A stretch of 64,000 nt of DNA, from positions 1 through 64,000 of the forward strand of contig NZ_VAUW01000010.1 of the NCBI RefSeq assembly GCF_005771495.1. The letters run 5' to 3'. Origin of the DNA: Maribacter sp. ACAM166. GTDB taxonomy: Bacteria > Bacteroidota > Bacteroidia > Flavobacteriales > Flavobacteriaceae. The position numbers were made by a program, and so were the translations under genes. Below, one piece after another: positions 47,701 through 54,607 of the stretch. Under the pieces are notes generated by a model. It did not search any database, was not told the DNA's origin, and saw only the letters and a list, made by a program, of their open reading frames with translations. Each line of letters starts with the position of its first letter. Position 1 is the first letter of the stretch.

Positions 47701-49852
47701 CGTCGTAGTGGAAAATGTAACCTGTTTCGGTCAAAACGATGGCAGCATCAGTTTAAACAATGGAACCACTACCGTAACAGGAGGCACCCCTTCTTATAAT
47801 TTTGTTTGGACAGGCCCTGATAATGCCACCTATAACACACAGAACATTGACAACCTGGCTCCTGGCGTGTATGTATTAAACGTAACCGATCAGATTGGTT
47901 GTTCTGCAACATATACAGCCAACATCGCCTCAAAATCCCTATTGGAGATTGACAACGTACAGGTAATAAACCAACAGTTGAGATGCGCCGGTGATACCGA
48001 TGCGGAAATTGGCATACAAATCAATTCTGATAATAGTGCACAACTACAGATTAATTGGTTCAAAAACGGGACTAGTTTTGCCACCAATAGCACTAATCTC
48101 ACCAATTTAGAATCGGGTAGTTATGAAGTGGTGGTTACCGATACCAACAGCGACCCTAATGCACCTTGCACTGCACGCCAGACTATTGTCATTACGGCAC
48201 CGCAAGTTTTTAGCGCTAGCGAGGTAGAAAGTAATTCAGCACAGTGTTTTGACACCAATGCCCAAAGAAGTTTCACCTTCAATGTACGTGGTGGTACAGC
48301 ACCTTATGAATACAACGTGGATGGAAATACTGCCGTGCTGTTCTCAACTTTACAGACTACTATTTCTGGCCTTTCGAATGATAACCATGAAATTACTGTC
48401 ACTGATTCAAACCAATGTACAGTGCAGACTTTTAATATAGAACCATCAGAACCCATAGTGTATAACGGCACAAAATCAGTTACGATAGCTGCTTGTGAAA
48501 CCAGTTATGCCTTTAACTTGGATACTGGTTTGGTAACCGGAGGAACTCCATTTCTGGATGCCAACAATGACACGTATTATTTATACGAGTGGAGAGGCCC
48601 TAATAATTTTATTGCCCAAGATATCACCAGTTTTGAAGCGATAACAGGAAGTTATTTCTTGACTATTTTAGATAGTAATAGCTGCGGATCAGTAGAGGTA
48701 GAATTCCAGTTCAGTCCTACATATGACCCTATAACGGTTAGTAAAACCATAACTCCCGTAAGTTGTGGGGCAGATGATGACGGTGCAATTTCAATTAACA
48801 TTGATGGGGGCAACAGGCCCTACTCTATAGTCTGGGAACAGGAAGAACCCGGTACTAGCACCGACCCTAATCCAGTATTTACGCCTTTAGGAAAGAATGT
48901 AACCCAACTTAATAAACTTCCAGAGGGTAGGATACGACTAACGGTTACCAGTAATATTCTTGGCTGTGATGCCGCTAACACCTCGTACAGGTATCAGGAA
49001 TTGATAACGATCAACAAGACGGAATCACTTCGTTTGGTCGATGGACCATATTATGATGATGCCTTGTGCTCTGATACGCCAGGAAATATTTCAGTTACCA
49101 TATTCGATGCACAGAACGGTGAGTTGAGTTTTTATTATGAAGGTGCTTTGGTGCCTGCTGTTGAAACAGCACCGAATACCTATTCTTTACAGATTGCAGA
49201 CCCAGTTAAAAATGCAACCCTTAACGTAGTAAACAATTTGGGATGTGGATTTAGCACTCCACTAAGCGTTGCCGTAACGGAGCCCTCTTTTGAGTACAGT
49301 TCCACGGAATTCGATATCACCGGCCTGTTATTGACCAGGGAAGATATACGGTTTTTGAATACCTCGGTAATGGAATTTGACCAAGCTGTTTGGGATTTTG
49401 GAGATGGTAGTCCATTAGTAACGGTAGAACCAGAAGCAGATGGTATGTTGACGGTGCATAATTTTGATTTTCCAGGAGTTTTTGATGTAACCTTACTGAT
49501 TTTTAATGCCCAAGGCTGCAGTAGGGAAATTATGCAAACCGTTCAAATTGGTTCAGGGTATGATGTTATGTTCCCAAATGTATTCTCGCCAAATAACGAT
49601 GGTATCAACGACTATTTTCAAGGAGAATTTACAGGAATCTCCTCTTTTACCTTCCAGGTTTATGATATGTGGGGAAATCTTATTTTCACTACTGCCCATG
49701 ATTATAATGACCTACCCGAAAACTGGGGCTGGGACGGAACCTATACCGATGGGAAAGCCTATGAAAACCTATCCTTCAGGTTTATATTCGTAGGAACCAC
49801 AGGAGACAACCAACAAATAACCGAAACTGGCGAAGCCACAATATTAAGATAA
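41783..49852 (+). CDS. Giant SprB-like adhesin with Ig-like and SprB repeats, T9SS type-B sorted
   Basis: 2689 residues. Signal peptide 1-25 (WNSNAQ). A beta region (about 26-170) precedes some seventeen Ig-like modules of roughly 85 residues (about 175-1690), each with a pattern of QxIC, G-x-x-YQWQ, W-x-x-I, T-x-FRR and NGxxC. SprB repeats follow (about 1700-2480, for example ENVTCFGQNDGSISL), one of them split by a 90-residue insert (about 1733-1826). A PKD-like domain (about 2505-2590, VWDFGDGSP) and a type-B C-terminal domain (2595-2689, FPNVFSPNNDGINDYF, YDMWGNLIF) end the protein. SprB-type adhesins move on the surface in gliding cells. Its stop overlaps the start of a PorP/SprF gene. 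Confidence 0.9.
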   Translation: MTNYYLKLAFLAAIFQLFTWNSNAQVSTTFQQTDFDTCGESLPTSELNLGDLVMSEAFATDFAFGTYTFFIQAPSNFQINAANTSFTGTDITSATVAQSAGDVTKLEITLTVAAETSVDILTLENVRIQHISGTTTDGIINYDLGANQNNLNGLADGDTLATVTFNALSEGNGVDQNICALADAQDINITGATVTQSRTYAWQKQESGFWDPIPNSNTEQLAVSNASISNGVNRYRRITTFMVNSETCTLTSTMATITVNEIYPGSITEGTGQNICATETPAQLSTSADVAVTVGGTATYQWYKNDSSTWELISEANETFYQPNALSTTTKFKRRITNVLNGLSCFEETLPVTITVNSTVAGGIAVDQEVCTLNDLQVLTINGGNNNGTYQWQKNNSETWEDIPGATGINYNASTNLNLGVSEFRRATTVSGANCEGVSTVATITYTNFSEGSIAGTQTICNGETPSLFNSTENASGTGTISYQWEQFDGANWGLLDGENGTTYQPEPLQQTTTFRRKDAIELNGYTCTETTNELTVTVNSTVIGGTTTNQNICALNELQLLTVNSGENNGTYQWQKNNSGTWQDIEFATQSTYDASTNVNPGVTEFRRVTTVSGASCEGISTVATITYTNFQIGSISSGQTICYNETANTLNSDTNASGTGTISYQWQQFNGTNWVTVTNQTGTAYAPGSLQETSSFRRLDAIELNGFTCSETTNEITIQVLAEVLGGDASANQTICSDETPSTITITNGTTTGSNISYLWQSKTSGNFANMEGETDASLTFSTAPSATTNYRRQTIVSNNAKVCAAVSTESTVIVNTITAGVIGINQDVCAGEIPETIVSSSNTSAEGTVSYKWESSTDSGANWSSISGATGATFTSGVLETTSNFRRLDFSLLNGKTCTAYTNEITITVAGAIDGGDGSAEQTVCEGQLPTTISVTNGTPAGTGITFQWYKSTDDTNYAIITGETGETLSFSSGISASTFFRRAITLSNNETTCTANSSSTFVTLLSLSEGSIGQTQTVCGGANVPPLTSTADAVSNGAITYSWQDSSNGDTWSAIANATQATFTPPITEDIQTYFRRRATATLQGTTCDVFTQPVIVFVNRFEDAANHRITFSSNTTAPFEICNQADPDAFATNFDLIASGDLSYQWQVSNDNINFSDIGQATNVVYDAPAVTEDIYYNRITTSTLNGVSCIVTSNTLEFINAGNATGGSIETTNIISGDPSLEVICRGTIPSPMQQSSAAMGSTLSYQWFSGGTPLAGATGIDYTPTVAINATSRFVRTTYSENINGNTCEVNSNAITVLVPQGNAIGDDITLCTGETPPTLGDVSLIEGEAFLDFQWYDSTDGSAFGIIDGATYATYSPNSALTEDLYFRRGYIATVEGVQCDSERFSNTIQIFINDVDGGIISEDQQICFGEDPGLLKSSADGTARGVLSYQWYSSEDNATWDVIIDAKNSTYDPEAGDFPTRYFKRTAISSLNGVDCTMDSTVIMVAVAEEIEPGVLNSDQTVCEGVAPAALTVTGGSSFGDQSIKWYSSVDGMIYNDTGVTTASYLPPVPTQTMYYKRTITRTSLNNLTCSVETNVVKVTLNKVDAGAIVGNQSVCEGSQPDALVEVNVSTGAGQLTYQWQSSPDNQVYVDVAGARQPNYVPPTSLTTSTYFKRVVTSSLNGVYCTDDTAPVLVTVIPYPIINNDAIIANDITNVSCYEGSDGSIVIPNGRITGGNTAQKQINTVTLFGTPEFDSTYSIIIDTIVYEHQVTLNGTNQNQTNDEIVQALVLEINQATGNRLSPVLASANANELVLTAKIAGIGFTAFASTNSTTNAGASSVITQENQVANTYEWVKAGDNSFTASSLSIHNLKVGVYFLTVYNQFCDVTSEAFLVSEPDELILDIADTCNTALTANSTGGIAPFTFTLTRPDATTSVSTSNNPNMTYKGLTGGATYTVSVKGATCTIAESASVTLPFGLQFDAASVVVENVTCFGQNDGSISLNNGTTTVTGGTPSYNFVWTGPDNATYNTQNIDNLAPGVYVLNVTDQIGCSATYTANIASKSLLEIDNVQVINQQLRCAGDTDAEIGIQINSDNSAQLQINWFKNGTSFATNSTNLTNLESGSYEVVVTDTNSDPNAPCTARQTIVITAPQVFSASEVESNSAQCFDTNAQRSFTFNVRGGTAPYEYNVDGNTAVLFSTLQTTISGLSNDNHEITVTDSNQCTVQTFNIEPSEPIVYNGTKSVTIAACETSYAFNLDTGLVTGGTPFLDANNDTYYLYEWRGPNNFIAQDITSFEAITGSYFLTILDSNSCGSVEVEFQFSPTYDPITVSKTITPVSCGADDDGAISINIDGGNRPYSIVWEQEEPGTSTDPNPVFTPLGKNVTQLNKLPEGRIRLTVTSNILGCDAANTSYRYQELITINKTESLRLVDGPYYDDALCSDTPGNISVTIFDAQNGELSFYYEGALVPAVETAPNTYSLQIADPVKNATLNVVNNLGCGFSTPLSVAVTEPSFEYSSTEFDITGLLLTREDIRFLNTSVMEFDQAVWDFGDGSPLVTVEPEADGMLTVHNFDFPGVFDVTLLIFNAQGCSREIMQTVQIGSGYDVMFPNVFSPNNDGINDYFQGEFTGISSFTFQVYDMWGNLIFTTAHDYNDLPENWGWDGTYTDGKAYENLSFRFIFVGTTGDNQQITETGEATILR

Positions 49853-50856
49853 TGGTCAAAAGACTTCAACAAATAACATTCATTCTATTTTTTATAGCCT
49901 TGGGTGCAAAGGCCCAAGATAAATTCATTTATAACTTAAGTAAGGTTCCAGTATCCTTGAACCCAAGTTTTCATGCCTTCAAAGAAAAGACAAAAATTGG
50001 GGTATTGGGAGAATTGGCGAGCCAAAACCAAGGAAACCAATCACAACATAGGTATGCATTTGGCTCTACCTTTTTTGAGGAGTATAATTTTCAATTGGGG
50101 GTTGACCTTTTTAGCAATAACTTAAAGAATAGTGGGTTTAATTATACCTCTGCGTCTATGAGTTACATGTATAAACTACGCTTACCAAATGATTGGTTAT
50201 TGTATCCTGGGATAACAGCGGGCTATAGTAATTATAAGTTCGATTTCAACAATCTGACCTTTCAAGACCAAATAAACATATTTACAGGTCAAATTAGTGC
50301 AAATACTATTGACCCAACTGCATCATCGCGAAATGTTGGATATTTAGATTTGGGAGCTTCTGTATTGATGCATAACGATATTAATATGCTTTTTGGGCTG
50401 TCCGTCAAACATTTGAACCAGCCTAAATTATCTTCTGAGGAAAGCGAAAACAACGTAAACTTGAATATGCTGGTATCCGGTCAATTTGGGTATGAATTGG
50501 ACATCAACAAATACAATCAGTCTAAACTTCCAGAATATTCTTATCTGTATTTTTTCAATACCGTTTCCCTTCAAGGTTCCAATAGTAGATTAGATTTTTA
50601 TCAGGACCTGCAATTGGGGAATATAAGTCTTGGAGTCAACGAACACTTTAGTTTTTTAGAATCGGCAACGTTTTCAGAGGTTGGTATAGCCACCAGTATT
50701 ACCTTAGAAACTTTTGAATTTGGCGTAAACTATAGAATGCCATTTGGTAGCGAAGCAAAAATGTTTCTTCCCAGAGCGTTAGAACTGTTTCTTGTGTTTG
50801 ATATATCCCGATTCAAGGAACGCGGCAGAAAAGATTACAGCAAGTTTTATGAGTAA
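49852..50856 (+). CDS. PorP/SprF family protein partnered with the giant adhesin
   Basis: 334 residues. A signal peptide (1-22, IALGAKAQD) precedes YNLSKVPVSLNPSFHAFKEK, the position of the PorP/SprF 'NPA' motif (here NPSF), then a series of amphipathic beta strands. The last part is unusual: after the barrel a basic tail (RFKERGRKDYSKFYE) replaces the usual aromatic terminal strand. The ATG overlaps the giant adhesin stop (TAATG), as expected for an SprB/SprF-type pair in which SprF is needed for surface display of its partner. Confidence 0.85.
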   Translation: MVKRLQQITFILFFIALGAKAQDKFIYNLSKVPVSLNPSFHAFKEKTKIGVLGELASQNQGNQSQHRYAFGSTFFEEYNFQLGVDLFSNNLKNSGFNYTSASMSYMYKLRLPNDWLLYPGITAGYSNYKFDFNNLTFQDQINIFTGQISANTIDPTASSRNVGYLDLGASVLMHNDINMLFGLSVKHLNQPKLSSEESENNVNLNMLVSGQFGYELDINKYNQSKLPEYSYLYFFNTVSLQGSNSRLDFYQDLQLGNISLGVNEHFSFLESATFSEVGIATSITLETFEFGVNYRMPFGSEAKMFLPRALELFLVFDISRFKERGRKDYSKFYE

Positions 50857-51074
50857 CCTATTTTTTCTGACGGATACTAAACCCAATTTTTTTGTTACAG
50901 TATATTTGAAATTATCTTAAAATGATTGGTGCCAACACATTGAAAACAATAGTCTTTCTTACCCTAGTTAGAATTAATAAATGTACTAACATCATGTCAT
51001 ACATTTTCAGATTTCCTTCAGGTGGAAGATTTAATATCCACTCGGATTAATTTGGTTTGCTTCACTCCAAATCT
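50857..51074. other. Gap after adhesin operon
   Basis: About 220 bp without a supported gene or hairpin. Confidence 0.35.
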
Positions 51075-51438
51075 TTAAAAATAGGAAATCGTATAATCAT
51101 CCTTCTTTTCTATTTTACCACGGCATTTGTCAAAAATTTCTTCAACTCCATGCTTACAATCCAACATTTGCAGTTGCACATGTAATCTCTTTATCTTGGC
51201 TGTTATAATTTCCAATTATAGCTAAATATGTGGCTGGCTTTCAGCATCTTTGGGTTCAATTCCAATGGTTTGCAAATTGCCCCAGTGAGCATTATTTCTT
51301 CCTTTTTAAGTACGCTGTTCCGTGCTAGTTTAGACAAAGTCCTTTCTAATTATTTTAGCCTTATTAAGACAGAATGTATCCTTCTCCGAAAATGTATACC
51401 TACATTTTTGTAAGCTTCCCTGAAAATAGAACAGTCAT
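51075..51438 (-). pseudogene. Probable decayed MerR-family regulator
   Basis: On the minus strand ATG 51438 reads MTVLFSGKLTKM, as in MerR helix-turn-helix starts, and VGIHF continues in another frame, then EGYILS. Stops and frameshifts follow through the middle. From about 51215 a 43-residue open end reads EIITAKIKRLHVQLQMLDC then FDKCRGKIEKKDDYTI, which fits the dimerisation helix and metal-loop end of MerR proteins (C-x-G ... DxxI). The match is by eye and partial. Confidence 0.4.
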
Positions 51439-51521
51439 AATTCTAATTTATTAACTTTAAATTCAGGGGAGCAATAAATTCAAAGTTGACTTAGAACAAC
51501 ATTAAATGTATAATTAAAGCA

Positions 51522-54167
51522 TCATTTTTGCTGTTCCAAAAATGTCACTAGCGAAGTAAACTCCTCATAACTTAAAGAATTGACCAACCCAACTGGCATC
51601 ATGGAATTTTCCAATTCCTTTCTTTCAGCAATGTCCGATTTCATTAGTTGAGTTGCTACGCCGGCAATGTTCGTCAACGTAAGCTCATTTGCCGATTCTT
51701 CTGTAACGAAGCCTATATAAAATTGCTCGTTCTTAGTTTGTATCTGTACGGTTGAAAACCCTTGCGAAATCGAGGCATTTGGTTTTAAAATCGACTCGGC
51801 GATTTGTTCCCTGTTCATAATAGATCCTATTTGTCCCATAAACGGGCCCTTCATTATCTCGCTACTTTTTAAGCTATGACAGGTATAACATGCTTGGGTC
51901 TTGTAAAGTTTGGCACCTAGTTCAAAATCTCCCTTGATTTGCTTTATAGCCAACATGACATCTTCTATAGATGTTTCCCCCACCTGTCCTTTTTTGTTCT
52001 TTATCTTTTCGAGATCAGCAATGGGCTTATCTTCTTTCGGTAAAATGGGCGCTATGGTTCCGAATTCAGCCACTTCCAAACGATACTTTGTATTCAGTGC
52101 AGCATAGAAATCTTTCCCATCCTCAGGGGCCTTTTTCCATTCACGGACCATAAATGTCCGAATTACCTCTGTTGATTCCCAGGCTTCGGTCTTATAATAA
52201 GGCCCTTGTGTGTCAGGTCTGGTGCTCCACCACCATGATGTATCATAGGGAGCTTCTTTATGAAAAATACGTGCCAGAGCATTCATCAGTTTTTCCTTTT
52301 GAAGGTCATCAGTTGTACTTTTATAAGCCTCAATTATTCCTTTAACCGCCTTTGACTCGTGCATATACCTCAATGCCCAAAGTGCCAATTCTTGATTTTC
52401 TGTGCCAATAGCCTTGATACAGTCGTCCATGGCATTTAGCTGAACAAGTGCCTTGACGGCCAAATGAGGCAGAACAATGTCTGAATTGGGACTAGCATGT
52501 GGGCCTTCTAAACCCGGTTCTGGAGCTACAAATGAATCTGGTACGGATATATCCATCAATGCCGTTACCGCTTCCTGTTTTCCCAAACGCCCAAGTCCAA
52601 TAATCGCCGATGCTACAGTTCTATCTGATTCTGCGTGTAGCGCTTCTAAAAATGGAGCTACTGGAACCCCTTCAATATGCTCCTTTCTATCACTTAGTGC
52701 CCTAAGGGCAAATTCTTGTACTGAGATGTCTTTCGACAATGTAATGAGTTCATCGATCCCTTTTTTACCGGTTAGTTGGGCATAGGTAAAAATACCCGCG
52801 GCACGTACTTCTAAGGGCTGTTCCTCGTCCTTTGCAATTTCTAGGGCATTAATCGCACCTTTTCCCCTTCGTAACAATTCGTATTGTGCACTCAAGCGGG
52901 TTTTTGCGTTGGTTGATTTTAACAAGTCTGCAACGCTCTTTGTCCAGAAAAAATCTTTTATTTTGGGAAAAGCAGCATATTGGAGTCCGGTTGGGGTTAC
53001 CCTGACCACATAGCCTTTATCGGGGTTTCCCGAATATCCTGCACCGTCCCATGCCGAAAGGTACATGGCTCCAGAAGCATCGACATCGACATCTGTGATC
53101 TGCGGTAATTTGATAAACTGTTCCTCATCTTGCTTAAAACTGGCACCATCTTCATTAAGCCTATGCATGTATAAATAACTTCTGCCCCAATCGGCCATCA
53201 TAGGAGTTTTGTTATAATGTTTTGGCCATCGGCTATCGTCAAGAAAAAGGGCTCCGGCACCCGAACCGCCACCCACGTCAACAAGGGCTGGCAATGTTTC
53301 TTCAGTAAAATGTTTGAAAAGAACGGGATACCCGTATTCGCCTGTTTGTATTTGGTGAATAAATCTGACGTTCCACCCTCCACCATCGTTGGTATTACCT
53401 CTTGTATAAATATTCATGAACGGGTCAATGGCTACATCGTATATATTACGTAGACCATGGGTATATACTTCCATTTCCGTACCATCGGGGCGTACGCGTA
53501 CGATGCCTCCTCCGAGCATAGTCAATTGAGTGCCATCGCGATCAGTAGCATTATGGAATCCGAAATCACCCACGGCAATATAAATCCACCCATCAATTCC
53601 CATTTGTATTCCATTGGTCGCATGATCTGTTCCTCTTTCTCTTAAATAGGTAGGATTGCTGATATCCTTAATCAAAACTTTTGGAGAACCATCGGCGATA
53701 CCATCCCCATCTTTATCCTCAAAAACAACCAAATCCATATTTTCAGCTTTTTTAGTACCAGCTGAAAATCTTGTGTAGAGCACAAATACTTGGTCGCCAA
53801 TGGGTAATATCCCCCTGGGGTTGTCGACTTGCGCAAAATTAGTATGAGAGTCAAGAATGCCGTCGTGATCACAGTCAACTAAACGTTTGATATAGCCCTT
53901 TCCCATTTCCTTGCCTAAAGACCCTATCATATCAACTCCTACATATACCTCACCAGTAGGAGCCACGGCCATACATGCTGGACTTGGTGTAAGATTGGGA
54001 CCTGAAAATGTGGTAATATTCAAGTCTTCAGGCCAGTTTAGTATCCCCGCCAATGAGTCGATTGAAGGATAATTCACAGGTGCAGCACTCTTATGACAAG
54101 GTGCTTCATTCTTACAACCATTAAAAATTAATAAGGATATCAGTAGAAAGCCAATCTTTTTGAGCAT
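51522..54167 (-). CDS. PVC-type heme-binding CxxCH lipoprotein (dehydrogenase-like propeller plus cytochrome c)
   Basis: 881 residues. Lipobox LIFNGC (Cys18) predicts membrane anchoring. A six-bladed, sorbosone-dehydrogenase-like beta propeller (about 45-400) shows repeated PTGEVYVG, DGWIYIAVGDFGFHN and RVRPDGTEMEVYTHGLRN units. HEAT-like helical repeats (about 410-640) and a C-terminal cytochrome c domain with ACYTCHS (heme Cys760, Cys763, His764) and a candidate axial Met in ENSMMPVG follow. Such proteins occur beside carbohydrate and aldose oxidation genes in Planctomycetes and Bacteroidota; the exact reaction is not established. It is at the downstream end of the polysaccharide locus, on the same strand as the lyase-like gene. 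Confidence 0.85.
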   Translation of the reverse strand: MLKKIGFLLISLLIFNGCKNEAPCHKSAAPVNYPSIDSLAGILNWPEDLNITTFSGPNLTPSPACMAVAPTGEVYVGVDMIGSLGKEMGKGYIKRLVDCDHDGILDSHTNFAQVDNPRGILPIGDQVFVLYTRFSAGTKKAENMDLVVFEDKDGDGIADGSPKVLIKDISNPTYLRERGTDHATNGIQMGIDGWIYIAVGDFGFHNATDRDGTQLTMLGGGIVRVRPDGTEMEVYTHGLRNIYDVAIDPFMNIYTRGNTNDGGGWNVRFIHQIQTGEYGYPVLFKHFTEETLPALVDVGGGSGAGALFLDDSRWPKHYNKTPMMADWGRSYLYMHRLNEDGASFKQDEEQFIKLPQITDVDVDASGAMYLSAWDGAGYSGNPDKGYVVRVTPTGLQYAAFPKIKDFFWTKSVADLLKSTNAKTRLSAQYELLRRGKGAINALEIAKDEEQPLEVRAAGIFTYAQLTGKKGIDELITLSKDISVQEFALRALSDRKEHIEGVPVAPFLEALHAESDRTVASAIIGLGRLGKQEAVTALMDISVPDSFVAPEPGLEGPHASPNSDIVLPHLAVKALVQLNAMDDCIKAIGTENQELALWALRYMHESKAVKGIIEAYKSTTDDLQKEKLMNALARIFHKEAPYDTSWWWSTRPDTQGPYYKTEAWESTEVIRTFMVREWKKAPEDGKDFYAALNTKYRLEVAEFGTIAPILPKEDKPIADLEKIKNKKGQVGETSIEDVMLAIKQIKGDFELGAKLYKTQACYTCHSLKSSEIMKGPFMGQIGSIMNREQIAESILKPNASISQGFSTVQIQTKNEQFYIGFVTEESANELTLTNIAGVATQLMKSDIAERKELENSMMPVGLVNSLSYEEFTSLVTFLEQQK

Positions 54168-54557
54168 AATAAGGGTTTATGGTTATAATGGAATACTATA
54201 TAAAATTGAAACTGCAATTTAATGTAATGTGCTGCGAAGTTGCATGCCCCTTTCCTTTTTTTAATTGGAATAAATTTATTTACTACCCCTTTTCCTTTAA
54301 AAAAACTTTGTAATGGCGTTATTCAATTACCAAAATATTTTATTTAATTGTAAATATACCTCGTACTTTTTGCTATTTTAACTAGACAATTTGTTTAACT
54401 AATGTATAGGCTACCGAATACGGTTTTAGCGAAAAAAGCATGGAATAGACCTAAAATTAGGGCTTTTGCAAAACTCACAATCCGAAGGTCACTGGTTCGA
54501 TTACACTGCCAATACGTGTAGATATCACTTTACCCCAGGTGAATTTAATTAAAACTG
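54168..54557. other. Intergenic region with tRNA-like relic
   Basis: About 390 bp between two genes of the polysaccharide locus. Apart from the tRNA 3'-end-like relic at 54473-54510 I see no gene. The promoter of the cytochrome gene should lie near 54170-54300. Confidence 0.4.
54473..54510 (+). pseudogene. tRNA 3'-half relic
   Basis: CTCACAATCCGAAGGTCACT is followed at once by GGTTCGATTAC. This matches the order anticodon loop, variable loop, T-stem and the invariant T-loop (TTCGAxT) of a bacterial tRNA. The T-stem no longer pairs fully (ACTGG against ACACT) and no acceptor stem or 5' half is present. It may be what remains of an integration (att) site, since tRNA 3' ends are the usual targets. 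Confidence 0.35.
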
Positions 54558-54596
54558 AAAAAGGAACAGCTGTAATATATACAGCCTGCTCCCTTT
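54558..54596 (-). terminator. Terminator of the lyase-like gene
   Basis: On the minus strand AAAGGGAGCAGGCTGTA pairs with TACAGCTGTTCCTTT around a short TATAT loop (15-17 bp, two bulges), followed by a T-rich stretch. It lies 11 bp beyond the stop of the gene at 54608. Confidence 0.75.
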
Positions 54597-54607
54597 AAGT
54601 CTCGGTT

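Noticed and set aside
51228-51413. 61-codon plus-strand frame
   Set aside because: Runs antisense to the probable merR relic and has no domain.
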